Origin: CAYUTA01 sp964447605 | GTDB taxonomy: Bacteria; Bacillota; Clostridia; Christensenellales; CAG-138 | Length of the DNA stretch: 41,095 nucleotides | Assembly (NCBI GenBank): GCA_964447605.1 | Contig: CAYUTA010000019.1 | Span: forward strand, 1-41,095 | Direction: 5' to 3' | In this document: in pieces, positions 17,403 through 26,158 of the stretch | Layout: each line of letters begins with the position of its first letter | Numbering within the stretch: position 1 is the first letter of the stretch | Notes under the pieces: generated by a model | What the model saw: only the letters and a program-made list of their open reading frames with translations | Told to the model about the DNA's origin: nothing | Databases searched by the model: none | Translations under genes and position numbers: made by a program

Positions 17403-18305
17403 ATGGAGAAGATAGCATTTTGCCGGAAGGAATCCTTCTCGTCCCGCGTGGGCAAGTCCCTTTTGAACTTCCTGAAGTTCTGCAAAAAGAACCCAGGGTT
17501 CACAATCGGCCTCATCGTGACGTTGATCGTGCTGTTCATTACCATTTTCGCCAAGCAGATCTGTCCGCATGACCCACAGGCCAGCGATCCGAAGATGAAG
17601 CTGCTGCCGCCGTTCTGGATGGAAGGCGCCAATCCGGAGCACCCCTTGGGCACGGACTATATCGGCCGTGACCTGCTCTCAAGGATCATCATGGGCATCC
17701 AGACCTCCATGATGGTGTCCCTCGGCGCAGTGGCGGGCGCGGTCATCATCGGCGTGTTCGTGGGCATTGTCTCCGGCCTCAGCTATCCCGGCCCGCTGGA
17801 CAGCGTGCTCATGCGTATTACCGATATTCAGATGGGCATCCCGTTCATCGTCATGGTCATTATCATCGTGTCGCTGGCGACGCCGACGGTGGGCAGTTGT
17901 TCGCTTGTTCTGATGTTGGCTACCTGGCCGGTCTACGGACGCATGATCCGCTCCAGCGTAATGCTGGATAAGGAGATCGACTATATTGCGGCAGGACGCG
18001 CCATGGGCGCGAGCAACTGGCGCATTGCGTACAAGTATCTCGGCCGGAACATCATGCCGGGCATCCTGCCGGTGGTTCCCATGGATTTTTCCAACGTCAT
18101 CCTCACAGAAAGCTGCATCAGCTTCATGGGCCTCGGCATTCAGCCACCGACCATCTCCCTCGGCAACATCATGTCGGACGGCCGCAATTACATCTCCACC
18201 CACTGGTGGATCACAGGTATCGCCGGGTTTGTCATCCTGATTATCGCCGTGGCCTTTACGCTCATGGGTGACGATCTGCAAAAGAACATGCGCGGCGCAA
18301 ACTGA
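17403..18305 (+). CDS. peptide ABC transporter permease (DppC-like)
   Basis: 300 residues from the ATG at 17403, with a GGGGGG stretch about ten bases upstream and only four bases after the preceding stop. The N-terminal cytoplasmic part leads to a first membrane helix (FTIGLIVTLIVLFITIF), then the DppC-typical HPLGTDYIGRDLLSRIIMG, and the EAA motif DYIAAGRAMGASNWRIAYKYLGRN. It pairs with the DppB-like protein as the second transmembrane half. Confidence 0.94.
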   Translation: MEKIAFCRKESFSSRVGKSLLNFLKFCKKNPGFTIGLIVTLIVLFITIFAKQICPHDPQASDPKMKLLPPFWMEGANPEHPLGTDYIGRDLLSRIIMGIQTSMMVSLGAVAGAVIIGVFVGIVSGLSYPGPLDSVLMRITDIQMGIPFIVMVIIIVSLATPTVGSCSLVLMLATWPVYGRMIRSSVMLDKEIDYIAAGRAMGASNWRIAYKYLGRNIMPGILPVVPMDFSNVILTESCISFMGLGIQPPTISLGNIMSDGRNYISTHWWITGIAGFVILIIAVAFTLMGDDLQKNMRGAN

Positions 18306-18322
18306 GGGAGGAGGGAACTGTC

Positions 18323-19381
18323 ATGTCAAACGAACCGAAACGTGCGGAATTGGAAAATGCCGGGTTGAAAACCGGCGATGTTCTGCTGGACGTCAAGAAT
18401 ATCAAGACCTACTTTCACATGGGCAAGTCGCGCGTCATCAAGGCTGTAGACGGCGTTAACTTTACCCTCCGGAAGGGTCGGGTGCTGGGCATCATCGGCG
18501 AATCAGGCTCCGGAAAGAGCGTCACCTCCCGTACCATCATGGGAATTGTGGACGAACCGGGCAAGGTGGAGTGCGGCGAGATCTATTTCAAGGGCCGCGA
18601 CCTGCTGAAGCTTTCCGAGAAGGAAATGAGCAAGATCCGCGGCAAACAGATTTCCCTGATTTTTCAGGACCCGACCACGTCCTTCAATCCATTCATGACC
18701 ATTGGCGATCAGATGATTCAGGCCTACAAGGTCCATGAAAAGAACGCCCGCAGGCAGGAATATAATGAAAAATGCCGCGACGCGTTAAAGCTCGTTGGCA
18801 TCAACAACTGGGAAGAAATCATGAAGAAATTCCCCTGCGAGTTTTCTTCCGGTTTCCGGCAGAGAATCTTCATCGCCATGGCCATGATCTTCAAGCCGGA
18901 TTTGCTCATTGCCGATGAGCCGACCACCAGCCTGGGCATCACCATTCAGGCGGAGATCATTCAGGCGCTGACCGAAGTGAAGAATCGGGTTGGCAACTCC
19001 GTCATCATCATTACCCATGACTTCGGCGTGGTCTCCCAATTTTCCGACGACATCTTCGTCATGTATGCGGGCCGGTGTGTTGAGAGTTCACCCAAAAAAG
19101 AACTGTTGCTGCACCCCCATCATCCGTACACGGTCGGCCTCATTCGTTCCGTGCCTTTGTTGGAGGCAAGAAAAACCAAACGGTTGAAGTCCATCAAGGG
19201 ATTCCCGCCGGATATGGCCAATCCGCCTGAGGGCTGCGCTTTCGCACCGCGCTGCGAATGGGCGCAGGAAGCATGCTTCAAATGCAAGCCCGACCTCGTA
19301 GACTGCGGCGAGGGCCGTAAGATTGCCTGCCATTATCCGCTGATGGATTACAATACGTCCGACGACACGAAGCTGGATTGA
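18323..19381 (+). CDS. peptide ABC transporter ATPase (DppD-like), atypical signature motif
   Basis: 352 residues, start after GGGAGGAGG. Walker A is GESGSGKSV, Walker B LLIADEPTTS and the switch His is in IITHDFGV. A C-terminal oligopeptide-ATPase tail has the Cys motif CAFAPRCEWAQEACFKC. The signature motif reads FSSGF instead of LSGGM, and the D-loop reads SLGIT instead of ALDVT, so the usual Gly and Asp are lost. In the ATPase dimer with the next gene's product, one of the two ATP sites may be weak. Otherwise it is a normal energising subunit. Confidence 0.93.
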   Translation: MSNEPKRAELENAGLKTGDVLLDVKNIKTYFHMGKSRVIKAVDGVNFTLRKGRVLGIIGESGSGKSVTSRTIMGIVDEPGKVECGEIYFKGRDLLKLSEKEMSKIRGKQISLIFQDPTTSFNPFMTIGDQMIQAYKVHEKNARRQEYNEKCRDALKLVGINNWEEIMKKFPCEFSSGFRQRIFIAMAMIFKPDLLIADEPTTSLGITIQAEIIQALTEVKNRVGNSVIIITHDFGVVSQFSDDIFVMYAGRCVESSPKKELLLHPHHPYTVGLIRSVPLLEARKTKRLKSIKGFPPDMANPPEGCAFAPRCEWAQEACFKCKPDLVDCGEGRKIACHYPLMDYNTSDDTKLD

Positions 19382-19392
19382 GAGGTAGTAAC

Positions 19393-20382
19393 ATGAGCGA
19401 TATCATACTCAAGACGGAGGGCCTTTCCAAGTATTATCCAATCAGGAAGGGCATGTTCAACAAACAGGTTGCAACAAAGAAAGTCGTCGACGGCATCGAT
19501 CTAGAGATCAGGCGGGGCGATACCGTAGCCCTTGTGGGAGAGAGCGGTTGCGGCAAGACCGTGCTGCTCCGGACCCTGATCGGCCTTGAAGCGCCAACCT
19601 CCGGCAAAATTTTTTATGAGGGCGAGGACATGAGCAGCGCCCCACCCCAGACCCTGCGCCAGATGCGGGCTAGGGTGTCGATGATCTTCCAGAACTCCCA
19701 GGCGGCGATTCATCCGCAGTTCACCATTCAGGAAGCGTTGGAGGAGCCCCTGATTCTCAGCGGTATGTCCGATAAATTCAAGCGGCAGGAGCAGGTGGTC
19801 GATACGCTGTTCAAGGTAGGTCTGGATGCCGGCTACTGCGGCCGTTATCCCGGCAGCCTCAGCGGCGGACAGCTCCAGCGTGTGGCCATCGCCAGAGCGC
19901 TGGTGGAACGGCCGGAAATGATTCTGGCGGACGAGCCTATCTCCGCGCTGGATGTGTCCCTGCAGGCCCAGGTGCTGAATCTTCTGATGGATTTGAAGGA
20001 TGAATTCCATCTGTCCATGCTCTTTGTGGCCCATGACCTTGCTGTAGTGCGTCAGATCGCCGACTATACGATGATTATGTATGGGGGTAAGATCATGGAG
20101 GCGGCGCCCGCGGCCCGTATCTATGACAGCGCCAGGCATCCCTACACCAAGGTTCTGCTCAAGTCCGCGCCAAGCATTTCCAAGGGCGTGAACGGTGAGG
20201 ATTTTCATCTGGATCTGAAGATCGGCGATGCGCCGGACCCGGCCAATCCGCCCAGCGGCTGTCTGTTCCATACGCGCTGCGTATACGCGGACGACAACTG
20301 TTCGGCCCGCTGTCCCGAGATGCGGGAGGTGGCGGAAGGCCATTATGTACGCTGCTCCAAATGGGAGGATCTGAACAAATAG
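19393..20382 (+). CDS. peptide ABC transporter ATPase (DppF-like)
   Basis: 329 residues from the ATG at 19393, with AGAGG seven bases upstream; an ATG at 19378 overlapping the previous gene lacks this. Walker A is GESGCGKTV, the signature LSGGQLQRVAIARAL, Walker B MILADEPISALDVS and the switch AHDLAVV. The C-terminal Cys motif CLFHTRCVYADDNC matches the oligopeptide-ATPase family. All catalytic motifs are canonical, unlike its partner. It follows the DppD-like gene by 11 bases. Confidence 0.95.
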   Translation: MSDIILKTEGLSKYYPIRKGMFNKQVATKKVVDGIDLEIRRGDTVALVGESGCGKTVLLRTLIGLEAPTSGKIFYEGEDMSSAPPQTLRQMRARVSMIFQNSQAAIHPQFTIQEALEEPLILSGMSDKFKRQEQVVDTLFKVGLDAGYCGRYPGSLSGGQLQRVAIARALVERPEMILADEPISALDVSLQAQVLNLLMDLKDEFHLSMLFVAHDLAVVRQIADYTMIMYGGKIMEAAPAARIYDSARHPYTKVLLKSAPSISKGVNGEDFHLDLKIGDAPDPANPPSGCLFHTRCVYADDNCSARCPEMREVAEGHYVRCSKWEDLNK

Positions 20383-20465
20383 AATGTCCAAATGAGAAAT
20401 TGGAACGATAGCCATACGCCCCTTTCGGTTCCCGCGTTTTTGTATATCTACGAGGGGAATTTGCC

Positions 20466-21506
20466 ATGAAAAGGATTCTGGTGATTACTACGGGCGGAAC
20501 CATTGCCTGCACAAGCACCAAGGCAGGGCTCACGCCAACCATGACAGGGCAGCAAATGCTCAGCCTCGTTCCGCAGTGCATGGAGCATGCGGAACTGACA
20601 TGCAAGGCTCTCATGAATCTGGACAGCACCAACATCCAGCCGGAAGACTGCCTCAGGATCGCCGAGACGATCCGGGATGAGGAAAAGAATTATGACGGCA
20701 TCGTGGTGCTCCATGGCACGGATACCATGGCCTACAGCGCGGCGGCGGTGAGTTTCATGACGTTGGGCATCGAAAAGCCGGTGGTGTTTACCGGGGCGCA
20801 GATTCCGATTTCCCAACCGGACAGCGACGCCTTCCGAAACCTCAGAGACGCCGTCTACGCGGCTGCGGCGATCCCGCTCACCGGCGTGTATGTGGTGTTC
20901 TGCGGGCGGATCATCAACGGCAGTTCCGTATGCAAGACGGATACGCAGGCGCTGGATGCCTTCTCCAGCGTCAACACGACCGATGTGGGCGAGGTGGACA
21001 GCGGTAAAGCCTTTCTCAAGATCCACTATGCGCCGTTGCGAAACAGCCGGGAGTTTCCGTGGCGGGCGAGTATCAGCGCGGATGTGCTGCTTCTCAAGCT
21101 TTATCCCGGCGTTCGCCCCTCCATGCTGGATTATGAGACGGTGAAGACCTATCGCACCGTGATTATCGAGGCTTTCGGCGCGGGTGGCATCCCGGCGCTG
21201 GAGCGCAGCTTTCTGCCGCGAATTCGGACCCTGTGCGAGCATGGGATGCTGACGGTGATTACGACCCAATGCTGGCATGGCGCCAGCGACATCTCAGTCT
21301 ATGAGGTAGGCAGAAACGCTGCCCGGTGCGGCGCGGTGTCTGCGGGCTGCATTGCCCGTGAGGCGCTGGTTTCCAAAATGATGTGGGCCGTGTCCATCAC
21401 CGACAATTTTGAGACTCTGAAGCATATTCTGCTGACGGATTACTGCGGAGAATTCGGCGTTGTGGACGGAACGCCGGTGACGGACCCGGCAAAAAAGACC
21501 GTGTGA
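20466..21506 (+). CDS. L-asparaginase, type I-like
   Basis: 346 residues, no signal peptide, so cytoplasmic. The start follows GAGGGG by eight bases. It hydrolyses L-asparagine to aspartate and ammonia. The first catalytic Thr is in LVITTGGTIAC, and the second Thr-Asp pair in VLHGTDTMAY. Substrate residues follow in the GAQIPISQPDSDAFRNL block. It lies 83 bases after the DppF-like gene on the same strand with no terminator between, so it is probably co-transcribed. This fits release of Asn from imported peptides. Acting on aspartyl or asparaginyl peptides is a less likely alternative. Confidence 0.93.
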   Translation: MKRILVITTGGTIACTSTKAGLTPTMTGQQMLSLVPQCMEHAELTCKALMNLDSTNIQPEDCLRIAETIRDEEKNYDGIVVLHGTDTMAYSAAAVSFMTLGIEKPVVFTGAQIPISQPDSDAFRNLRDAVYAAAAIPLTGVYVVFCGRIINGSSVCKTDTQALDAFSSVNTTDVGEVDSGKAFLKIHYAPLRNSREFPWRASISADVLLLKLYPGVRPSMLDYETVKTYRTVIIEAFGAGGIPALERSFLPRIRTLCEHGMLTVITTQCWHGASDISVYEVGRNAARCGAVSAGCIAREALVSKMMWAVSITDNFETLKHILLTDYCGEFGVVDGTPVTDPAKKTV

Positions 21507-21514
21507 CGACGGTC
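21497..21514 (+). terminator. small hairpin at the end of the asparaginase gene
   Basis: GACCGT/ACGGTC with a six-base loop overlaps the stop codon. No U-run follows. Weak candidate end of the transport operon. Confidence 0.25.
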
Positions 21515-21941
21515 GCCGCCGGGGTTGGCGTGCAGCCGGATGCGGTGATGTGGAGATCATTATGGCGCTCATTCCCGGCGTCGACATGACCAATTCCATC
21601 CGGACATGCGCTGCGGCGACACCATGTCCGGTATCCTTCGCCTGTGCGAATTGCTCCTGCCGACCTAAATAATGACCACGGGCTTCGGCGCGGCACTTCT
21701 TTTGTTGGGCGGGTTGTTTGTGTGCAGACACGCAGCATTGTCGTCTGCCGCGTCTGCTTGTGCCAACTTACCGATTGACGCGGATTGAAAGTCCCTGTGC
21801 GTTTTGCGCCTCCGCCCCCGCGGGGGCGGCCGTCCCGATTCGCTCACGCATGCTTTCTTTTCCCCTCTCGTTTTTCACAGAACTATTTTACACGGTTTCC
21901 TTTTTCGCATCCATTTTCTTCCGCCGCAGTCGTGCGGTTTC
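21515..21941. other. intergenic stretch with nothing recognised
   Basis: More than 400 bases between the asparaginase and the eutV promoter. Short frames lack ribosome sites and motifs. No repeat of the family seen elsewhere in the window was found here. Confidence 0.5.
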
Positions 21942-21970
21942 GTGACAATTCCCCCAAACTGCGTTATAAT
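21942..21970 (+). promoter_or_regulatory. sigma-A promoter of the eutV-like gene
   Basis: GTGACA (21942-21947) and TATAAT (21965-21970), spacing 17, about 30 bases before the start codon. Confidence 0.8.
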
Positions 21971-22000
21971 GAAAAAAAGCGTTCCGAGAGGTGTGACCCC

Positions 22001-22723
22001 ATGCGCAAAGCAATCGTCGTGGATGATGAACCGATTACGCGTCTTGATCTTTCCCAGATGTTGGAGGAACTGGACTATACGGTGATCGGCGCTGTTCGCG
22101 ATGGGTTCGACGCCATTGAGCTTTGCCAACGAACGCAGCCGGACGTTGTGCTGATGGATGTTAATATGCCGGTGTTTGACGGCCTCGGCGCGGCGGAAAA
22201 AATCATTTCCGAACAATTGGCCGGATGCGTCATCATCGTTTCCGGGTACAGCGATCAGGCCAACATCTCCCGCGCCGCGCAGGCCGGCGTCGCCGGATGG
22301 ATTGTCAAGCCCGTGGAAAAGCGCCAGCTGTTGCCGGTTTTGGAAATTGCGCTGGCGGATACCGCGCGCGTAGCGGATCTCCGGCAGGAGAAACATCTGC
22401 TTGAGCAAAAGCTTGCCGACGTCAAGCTGATCGACCGTGCCAAAGCGCTGCTTGCCGAGCAGCGAGGCATTGCAGAAAGCGAAGCATACCGGCAGATGCA
22501 GGTGCTCGCAATGGAAAAACGCAGCTCCCTGCCCGCCATCGCAAAGCGCATCGTAGAAAGCGGCTCCGACCGGGAAACGGTCAACAAAGCCAAAGCCATG
22601 CTGATGCGGCAAAAGGGAATCAACGAATCTGCCGCATATAAAATGCTGACTTCCATGGCAAGCGCCGGCGGGATCGCATTGGTTGCGGCCGCACGTGAGG
22701 TGCTCTCCGGTAAACGAATCTGA
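22001..22723 (+). CDS. eutV: ANTAR response regulator with two ANTAR motifs (EutV-like)
   Basis: 240 residues from the ATG at 22001, nine bases after GAGAGG. The receiver domain (1-120) has the acidic pair VDDE, the phospho-acceptor Asp in VVLMDVNMP, the Ser of IIVSGYS and the Lys of IVKPVEK. A coiled linker is followed by a full ANTAR domain, LIDRAKALLAEQRGIAESEA then YRQMQVLAMEKRSSLPAIAK. A second ANTAR-like repeat follows, VNKAKAMLMRQKGINESAAY then KMLTSMASA. Usual EutV proteins have one ANTAR and are about 50 residues shorter. ANTAR domains bind paired RNA hairpins and prevent termination; the eut leaders here carry such hairpins. The partner kinase is encoded by eutW at the other end of the locus. 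It has its own promoter and converges on eutP. Confidence 0.93.
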   Translation: MRKAIVVDDEPITRLDLSQMLEELDYTVIGAVRDGFDAIELCQRTQPDVVLMDVNMPVFDGLGAAEKIISEQLAGCVIIVSGYSDQANISRAAQAGVAGWIVKPVEKRQLLPVLEIALADTARVADLRQEKHLLEQKLADVKLIDRAKALLAEQRGIAESEAYRQMQVLAMEKRSSLPAIAKRIVESGSDRETVNKAKAMLMRQKGINESAAYKMLTSMASAGGIALVAAAREVLSGKRI

Positions 22724-23056
22724 CCGCCTTTGCGATGTGATGTTTCTTCGTTTTATGCCGTACTCCAACGAACGGTGTATGGTTCTGCGCCTGTTCGTTG
22801 CTGTGCTGCAGAGCAGCGGCATGGGCTTTGAACATATGCGTAAAATGCGCGCAGCCGGATTACGCACCCGCATTCCGGTTTCCGTCGGTTCCGCCATGGT
22901 CGCCGATTGGCACATTGCCCGCCAAGGATACGTGGACCAAGTATGATGTGCGCACGACCCATTCATAAGACGATCTTCGGTGTGGGACGGCCATAACGCC
23001 GATATCCCGGGGGATATGAATATGCCGCCTGCGGGTTCCAACCCGCAGTGGAACAG
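22724..23056. terminator. convergent intergenic region with two hairpins
   Basis: Between the ends of eutV and eutP. Two adjacent palindromes, ATATCCC/GGGATAT (about 23002-23017) and CTGCGGGTT/AACCCGCAG (23029-23048), could stop transcription from both sides, though neither has a long U-run. An open frame at 22740-22946 on the plus strand has no ribosome site or known motif. Confidence 0.45.
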
Positions 23057-23488
23057 TTAGCCGAGCATGTATTCGCGCAGGGAGTCCATTCCATCGCCTG
23101 TTTTTGCGCTCACATAAAAAATCCGATCCGCGCCAGCGATTTTTAGGCATTCCATGGCGGTCCGCGCCGCTGCCGGATTATCTGCCAGGTCCATCTTGGT
23201 CACCACCCCGGTGATTTCGCGGTTAAAGCAAACACCGAGACTGGGCGGGAAGCTGGAGACCTCGTCGTCCGCCGCCTGAATCAGCAGCAGTTCGTCGCAG
23301 TCGGTGGCCGTCACGATCAGCGCGCTGTACAGCCCCTTCTGCTCAAGATACTCTCCGGGCGTATCGATGGATGCGTCGAAGCTCTCCACCGTCTGCGTCT
23401 TTTGATAGCGCATGTCGTATCCGTATACCCGTTGCAGCAGCGAGGTTTTCCCACTGCCGGCCTTGCCCATGGCCATGAACCGCTTCAT
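23057..23488 (-). CDS. eutP: EutP/PduV-family small P-loop protein
   Basis: 143 residues, last gene of the eut operon. The start overlaps the eutS stop as ATGA. P-loop MGKAGSGKTSLLQ is at residues 7-19, a switch-like DTPGEYLE follows, and TKMD is the G4 motif. The family belongs to Ras-like GTPases of microcompartment loci. Salmonella EutP has been reported to have acetate kinase activity, which would matter here because neither EutQ nor AckA is encoded in the window. That role is an inference for this protein. Confidence 0.92.
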   Translation of the reverse strand: MKRFMAMGKAGSGKTSLLQRVYGYDMRYQKTQTVESFDASIDTPGEYLEQKGLYSALIVTATDCDELLLIQAADDEVSSFPPSLGVCFNREITGVVTKMDLADNPAAARTAMECLKIAGADRIFYVSAKTGDGMDSLREYMLG

Positions 23489-23832
23489 GAACGGGTGACC
23501 GGTGCGGGGGAAAAGCCCATGACGTTTTGCAGCACGTTCAGGATTTCCCGGACGGAAGCGTCCACGCTGGACACGTCGCCGGTGATGACCAGCGAGCCGG
23601 AAAACCGATCCACAAACAGGATCTCCACTTGAGCCGTCTTGATAGCCAGGTCCGCCGCGATAATCGCCGCTTCACTGGGCGTGATGGTCAGAATGCCCAG
23701 CGCGCCGTGCGTATCCTCCCGTGCGCCGATTTTTTTATACAGGCCCGCGTCCGGATTGGCGATCACATGCGCCAGCGTCACCTGTTTGCCCGGTACATAT
23801 TCCTGAATGATGCGTTGCTTTTCTTCCGTCAT
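23485..23832 (-). CDS. eutS: BMC shell protein, EutS/PduU type
   Basis: 115 residues, start after GGGAGG. A circularly permuted BMC domain is shown by the N-terminal EEKQRIIQEYVPGKQVTLAHVI, then LGILTITPSEAAIIAADLA and VEILFVDRFSGSLVITGDV. It assembles as a hexamer in the microcompartment facet. The protein lies 30 bases after pduT and overlaps eutP by four bases, consistent with coupled expression. Confidence 0.95.
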   Translation of the reverse strand: MTEEKQRIIQEYVPGKQVTLAHVIANPDAGLYKKIGAREDTHGALGILTITPSEAAIIAADLAIKTAQVEILFVDRFSGSLVITGDVSSVDASVREILNVLQNVMGFSPAPVTRS

Positions 23833-23862
23833 GGAACCTCCCTCCCCGTATATCGCGTTTTC

Positions 23863-24411
23863 TTAATAGATGCTCTCGAATATCTCCGGCCGCGGGTTCG
23901 GAATCACGCACTTTTCGTAAGCCATTCCGTTCTTCGCCGCTTCAGCGATGCCGCATGCCACAGACTCGTTCACCGCCGCGACCTCGCCGGTCAGAATCAC
24001 GACGGACTTTCCGCCGATGCCCGTTCCGAGCCGCACGTCCAGCAGCTGCACGTCCGCCGCCTTGACAGCCGCGTCCGCCGCGTATACCGCCGCCGTGATG
24101 GAGAAGAATTCCATCACGCCGATGGCCTGCAAATCGGCGGGCGCGCAGGCCATGCCGATGGCTTCAAAGACCTGCGGATGTACCCGTGGGATCACCACGC
24201 AGTCCACCACATAGCCTTCCGCCATGCGCGCTCCCGCCTCCAGAGACGCGGAAACCGCCGCAACCTCGCCGGAGAATAGCACCTGGTATTTGCCGGGGCA
24301 GCTGGGCCGCGCCGAAATCAACTCCGTATCCGCCGCCTTGAGGATTGCATCCGCCGCCTCGATGCCGCGCGCAATGCTGTTTGTTTCCAGAAAACCAATT
24401 GTCGTGGTCAT
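23863..24411 (-). CDS. pduT: tandem-BMC shell protein, PduT type
   Basis: 182 residues with two BMC domains, first IGFLETNSIARGIEAADAIL and then IGVMEFFSITAAVYAADAAV. PduT forms trimers with a [4Fe-4S] cluster at the pore; the single Cys in ARPSCPGKYQVLF (about residue 38) is at the position known to bind it. It could pass electrons through the shell to or from PduS, whose gene overlaps by four bases (ATGA). Confidence 0.94.
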   Translation of the reverse strand: MTTTIGFLETNSIARGIEAADAILKAADTELISARPSCPGKYQVLFSGEVAAVSASLEAGARMAEGYVVDCVVIPRVHPQVFEAIGMACAPADLQAIGVMEFFSITAAVYAADAAVKAADVQLLDVRLGTGIGGKSVVILTGEVAAVNESVACGIAEAAKNGMAYEKCVIPNPRPEIFESIY

Positions 24412-25754
24412 TTGACGTCCTCCCGCTCGAGTACGATTCGCTCCCCAACGCTGCGCACAACGCCGTCAATGGTCGCGTGCAGATGCGCGCCCAGCTTCCC
24501 TTCGGGGCAGGCTGCAATCTGCTGTCCGATCCGGACCCGCTCGCCGACACGCACCACCGGTTCGGACGGCGCGCCGATTCCCTGCCGTACAGAAAGCTCC
24601 ACATGTTGCGGCGTTAACGCCTGTAACGTATCCTGCGGCGTGCCGTAGTACTGCAAAACGCCTGCCCGCGCAGCAACCCGTTTGGTCGGCGCCAGACGGC
24701 TTTCCCGCATGGGATTGGGTACGGTGCGTTCCTCGCTCTTGGGATACCGGATACCCGCCTTTCCCAACTCCTTTTTAATCACCGCGTTGACGCTGCGCGG
24801 CTGCAGCCCCATGGGGCAGGCGAATACCTCGCACACGCCGCACTCGGAGCACAGCGCCGCCGACTGGATCACCGGATCGGTCAGCACGTGTTCCATCCGC
24901 TCGTAGGCCAGCCTGCGCATAATCCGGTGCGGCTCCAGCGGATGTCCCAGCAGGTGTCTCGGGCAGAGCTGCGTGCAGTAGCTGCACTGGATACAGGCCG
25001 CCTGTGCGCGCACCTTCATCTGCTGCATGTTTGCCGAGGCCGCGCGGCAGCGTTCCTTGGGCAGCGCCAGAATGCCGCTGGTGGTCTTGCCCACAAACAG
25101 CGTGTCCAGCGCGTCCAGCTCAAAGTACTTGCCCATCATCGGTCCGCCGGAAACGATGCGACAGTTCTCCCGCGTGATTCCGCCCGCCGCCGCGATACAG
25201 TCCGTAAAGGGCGTGCCGATGGGAGCCGACAGGATCATCGGCGTGCGCACCTCGCCGGTCACGGTCAGGTAACGACGCGTCAGCGGCTTGCCGTCAAACG
25301 CGTCGAACGCCGCCAGCAGCGTGCCGACGTTCATCACTGCGCATCCCACCGAAAGCGGAATGTTCAGCGGCGGAACCGTTCTGCCCGTCACCTCGTAAAC
25401 AACCACCTGCTCGTCCCCCGCCGGGTAAAAGCTTTCCGTCGTATGGATCGCGATGGACGCGCCCGCGCGGTCAATTGCGCCGCACAGCGCGTCCATCTCC
25501 GGCAAATAGGACTTTTTCAGGCAAAAGGTCGCCTTGCTGATCCCCAGGTCCGACTGGATGCGCATGAGCGCCGAAACGAGCTTTTCCGCCTCGTGCCGCA
25601 TGGTATAGCGGTCGGTTCCCAGCAGCGGCTCGCATTCCAGCCCGTTGATGATGATGTGCTCGATTGCCCCGTTCAGCTTCACATGGGTGGGAAATCCTGC
25701 CCCGCCCATGCCGACCAGACCGGCGGAGCGAACCTGTTCCGCGGTTTGCCTCAT
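24408..25754 (-). CDS. pduS: PduS-type cobalamin reductase (RnfC-like)
   Basis: 448 residues, start seven bases after GGAG. Near the N-terminus is the Gly-rich flavin/nucleotide region GLVGMGGAGFPTHVKL. An SLBB-like region holds VGCAVMNVGTLLAAFDAF. Two ferredoxin motifs follow: CIQCSYCTQLCPRHL (about 255) and CSECGVCEVFACPMGL (about 305). A C-terminal biotinyl/RnfC barrel region ends in GKLGAHLHATIDGVVRSV. It is expected to reduce cob(III)alamin to cob(II)alamin or cob(I)alamin for EutT, and to work with the Fe-S shell protein PduT. The pair is a propanediol-type feature placed inside an ethanolamine operon. Confidence 0.94.
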   Translation of the reverse strand: MRQTAEQVRSAGLVGMGGAGFPTHVKLNGAIEHIIINGLECEPLLGTDRYTMRHEAEKLVSALMRIQSDLGISKATFCLKKSYLPEMDALCGAIDRAGASIAIHTTESFYPAGDEQVVVYEVTGRTVPPLNIPLSVGCAVMNVGTLLAAFDAFDGKPLTRRYLTVTGEVRTPMILSAPIGTPFTDCIAAAGGITRENCRIVSGGPMMGKYFELDALDTLFVGKTTSGILALPKERCRAASANMQQMKVRAQAACIQCSYCTQLCPRHLLGHPLEPHRIMRRLAYERMEHVLTDPVIQSAALCSECGVCEVFACPMGLQPRSVNAVIKKELGKAGIRYPKSEERTVPNPMRESRLAPTKRVAARAGVLQYYGTPQDTLQALTPQHVELSVRQGIGAPSEPVVRVGERVRIGQQIAACPEGKLGAHLHATIDGVVRSVGERIVLEREDVK

Positions 25755-25765
25755 TGGAGTTCTCC

Positions 25766-26149
25766 TCAGCCTTCCTCAGGAATATCCTGCGCCTTATCGA
25801 CGGCGTTTTTCTTTACGGCCCCCTGTGCCGGGCGGCGGCTTTCGGCGTTGCGCTGTTTTTCAGCGGCGTTTTTGTCACGCAGCTGCTGCATGGTCCCGCG
25901 GTCCACCACCAGCGAATCGATGATGCCGACAATCGCGCAGTCGATGGCGCAATTATCGGAGCCAAGCGCGCGCCGCGCCGTGCTGCCGTTGACCACCAGC
26001 ACGCGCTCGCCGATGCCCGCGCTGACCACATCCGCGGCGACATAGGCGGAACCGCCGGTCATCGGCTGCACCACCATCAGCTTAAAACCCGTGAGGGTAT
26101 CTTCCTTCTTTGTGGCCCAAACGTGGCCGACAACCGTTGCAATCTCCAT
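25766..26149 (-). CDS. eutN: BMC vertex protein EutN/CcmL, with a charged C-terminal tail
   Basis: 127 residues, start after GAGG. The pentamer-forming fold shows as VVGHVWATKKEDTLTGFKLM, then VAADVVSAGIGERVLVVNGS, AIDCAIVGIIDSL. It caps the vertices of the shell. The core ends near residue 90; a further 35 residues are rich in Lys, Gln, Asn and Glu and look disordered. Typical EutN proteins lack such a tail, which could bind cargo or the inner shell face. Confidence 0.94.
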   Translation of the reverse strand: MEIATVVGHVWATKKEDTLTGFKLMVVQPMTGGSAYVAADVVSAGIGERVLVVNGSTARRALGSDNCAIDCAIVGIIDSLVVDRGTMQQLRDKNAAEKQRNAESRRPAQGAVKKNAVDKAQDIPEEG

Positions 26150-26158
26150 ATGGCTTCC

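Noticed and set aside
22740..22946. A short plus-strand frame between eutV and eutP
   Set aside because: No ribosome site and no recognisable family. It lies in a convergent region with terminator-like palindromes.
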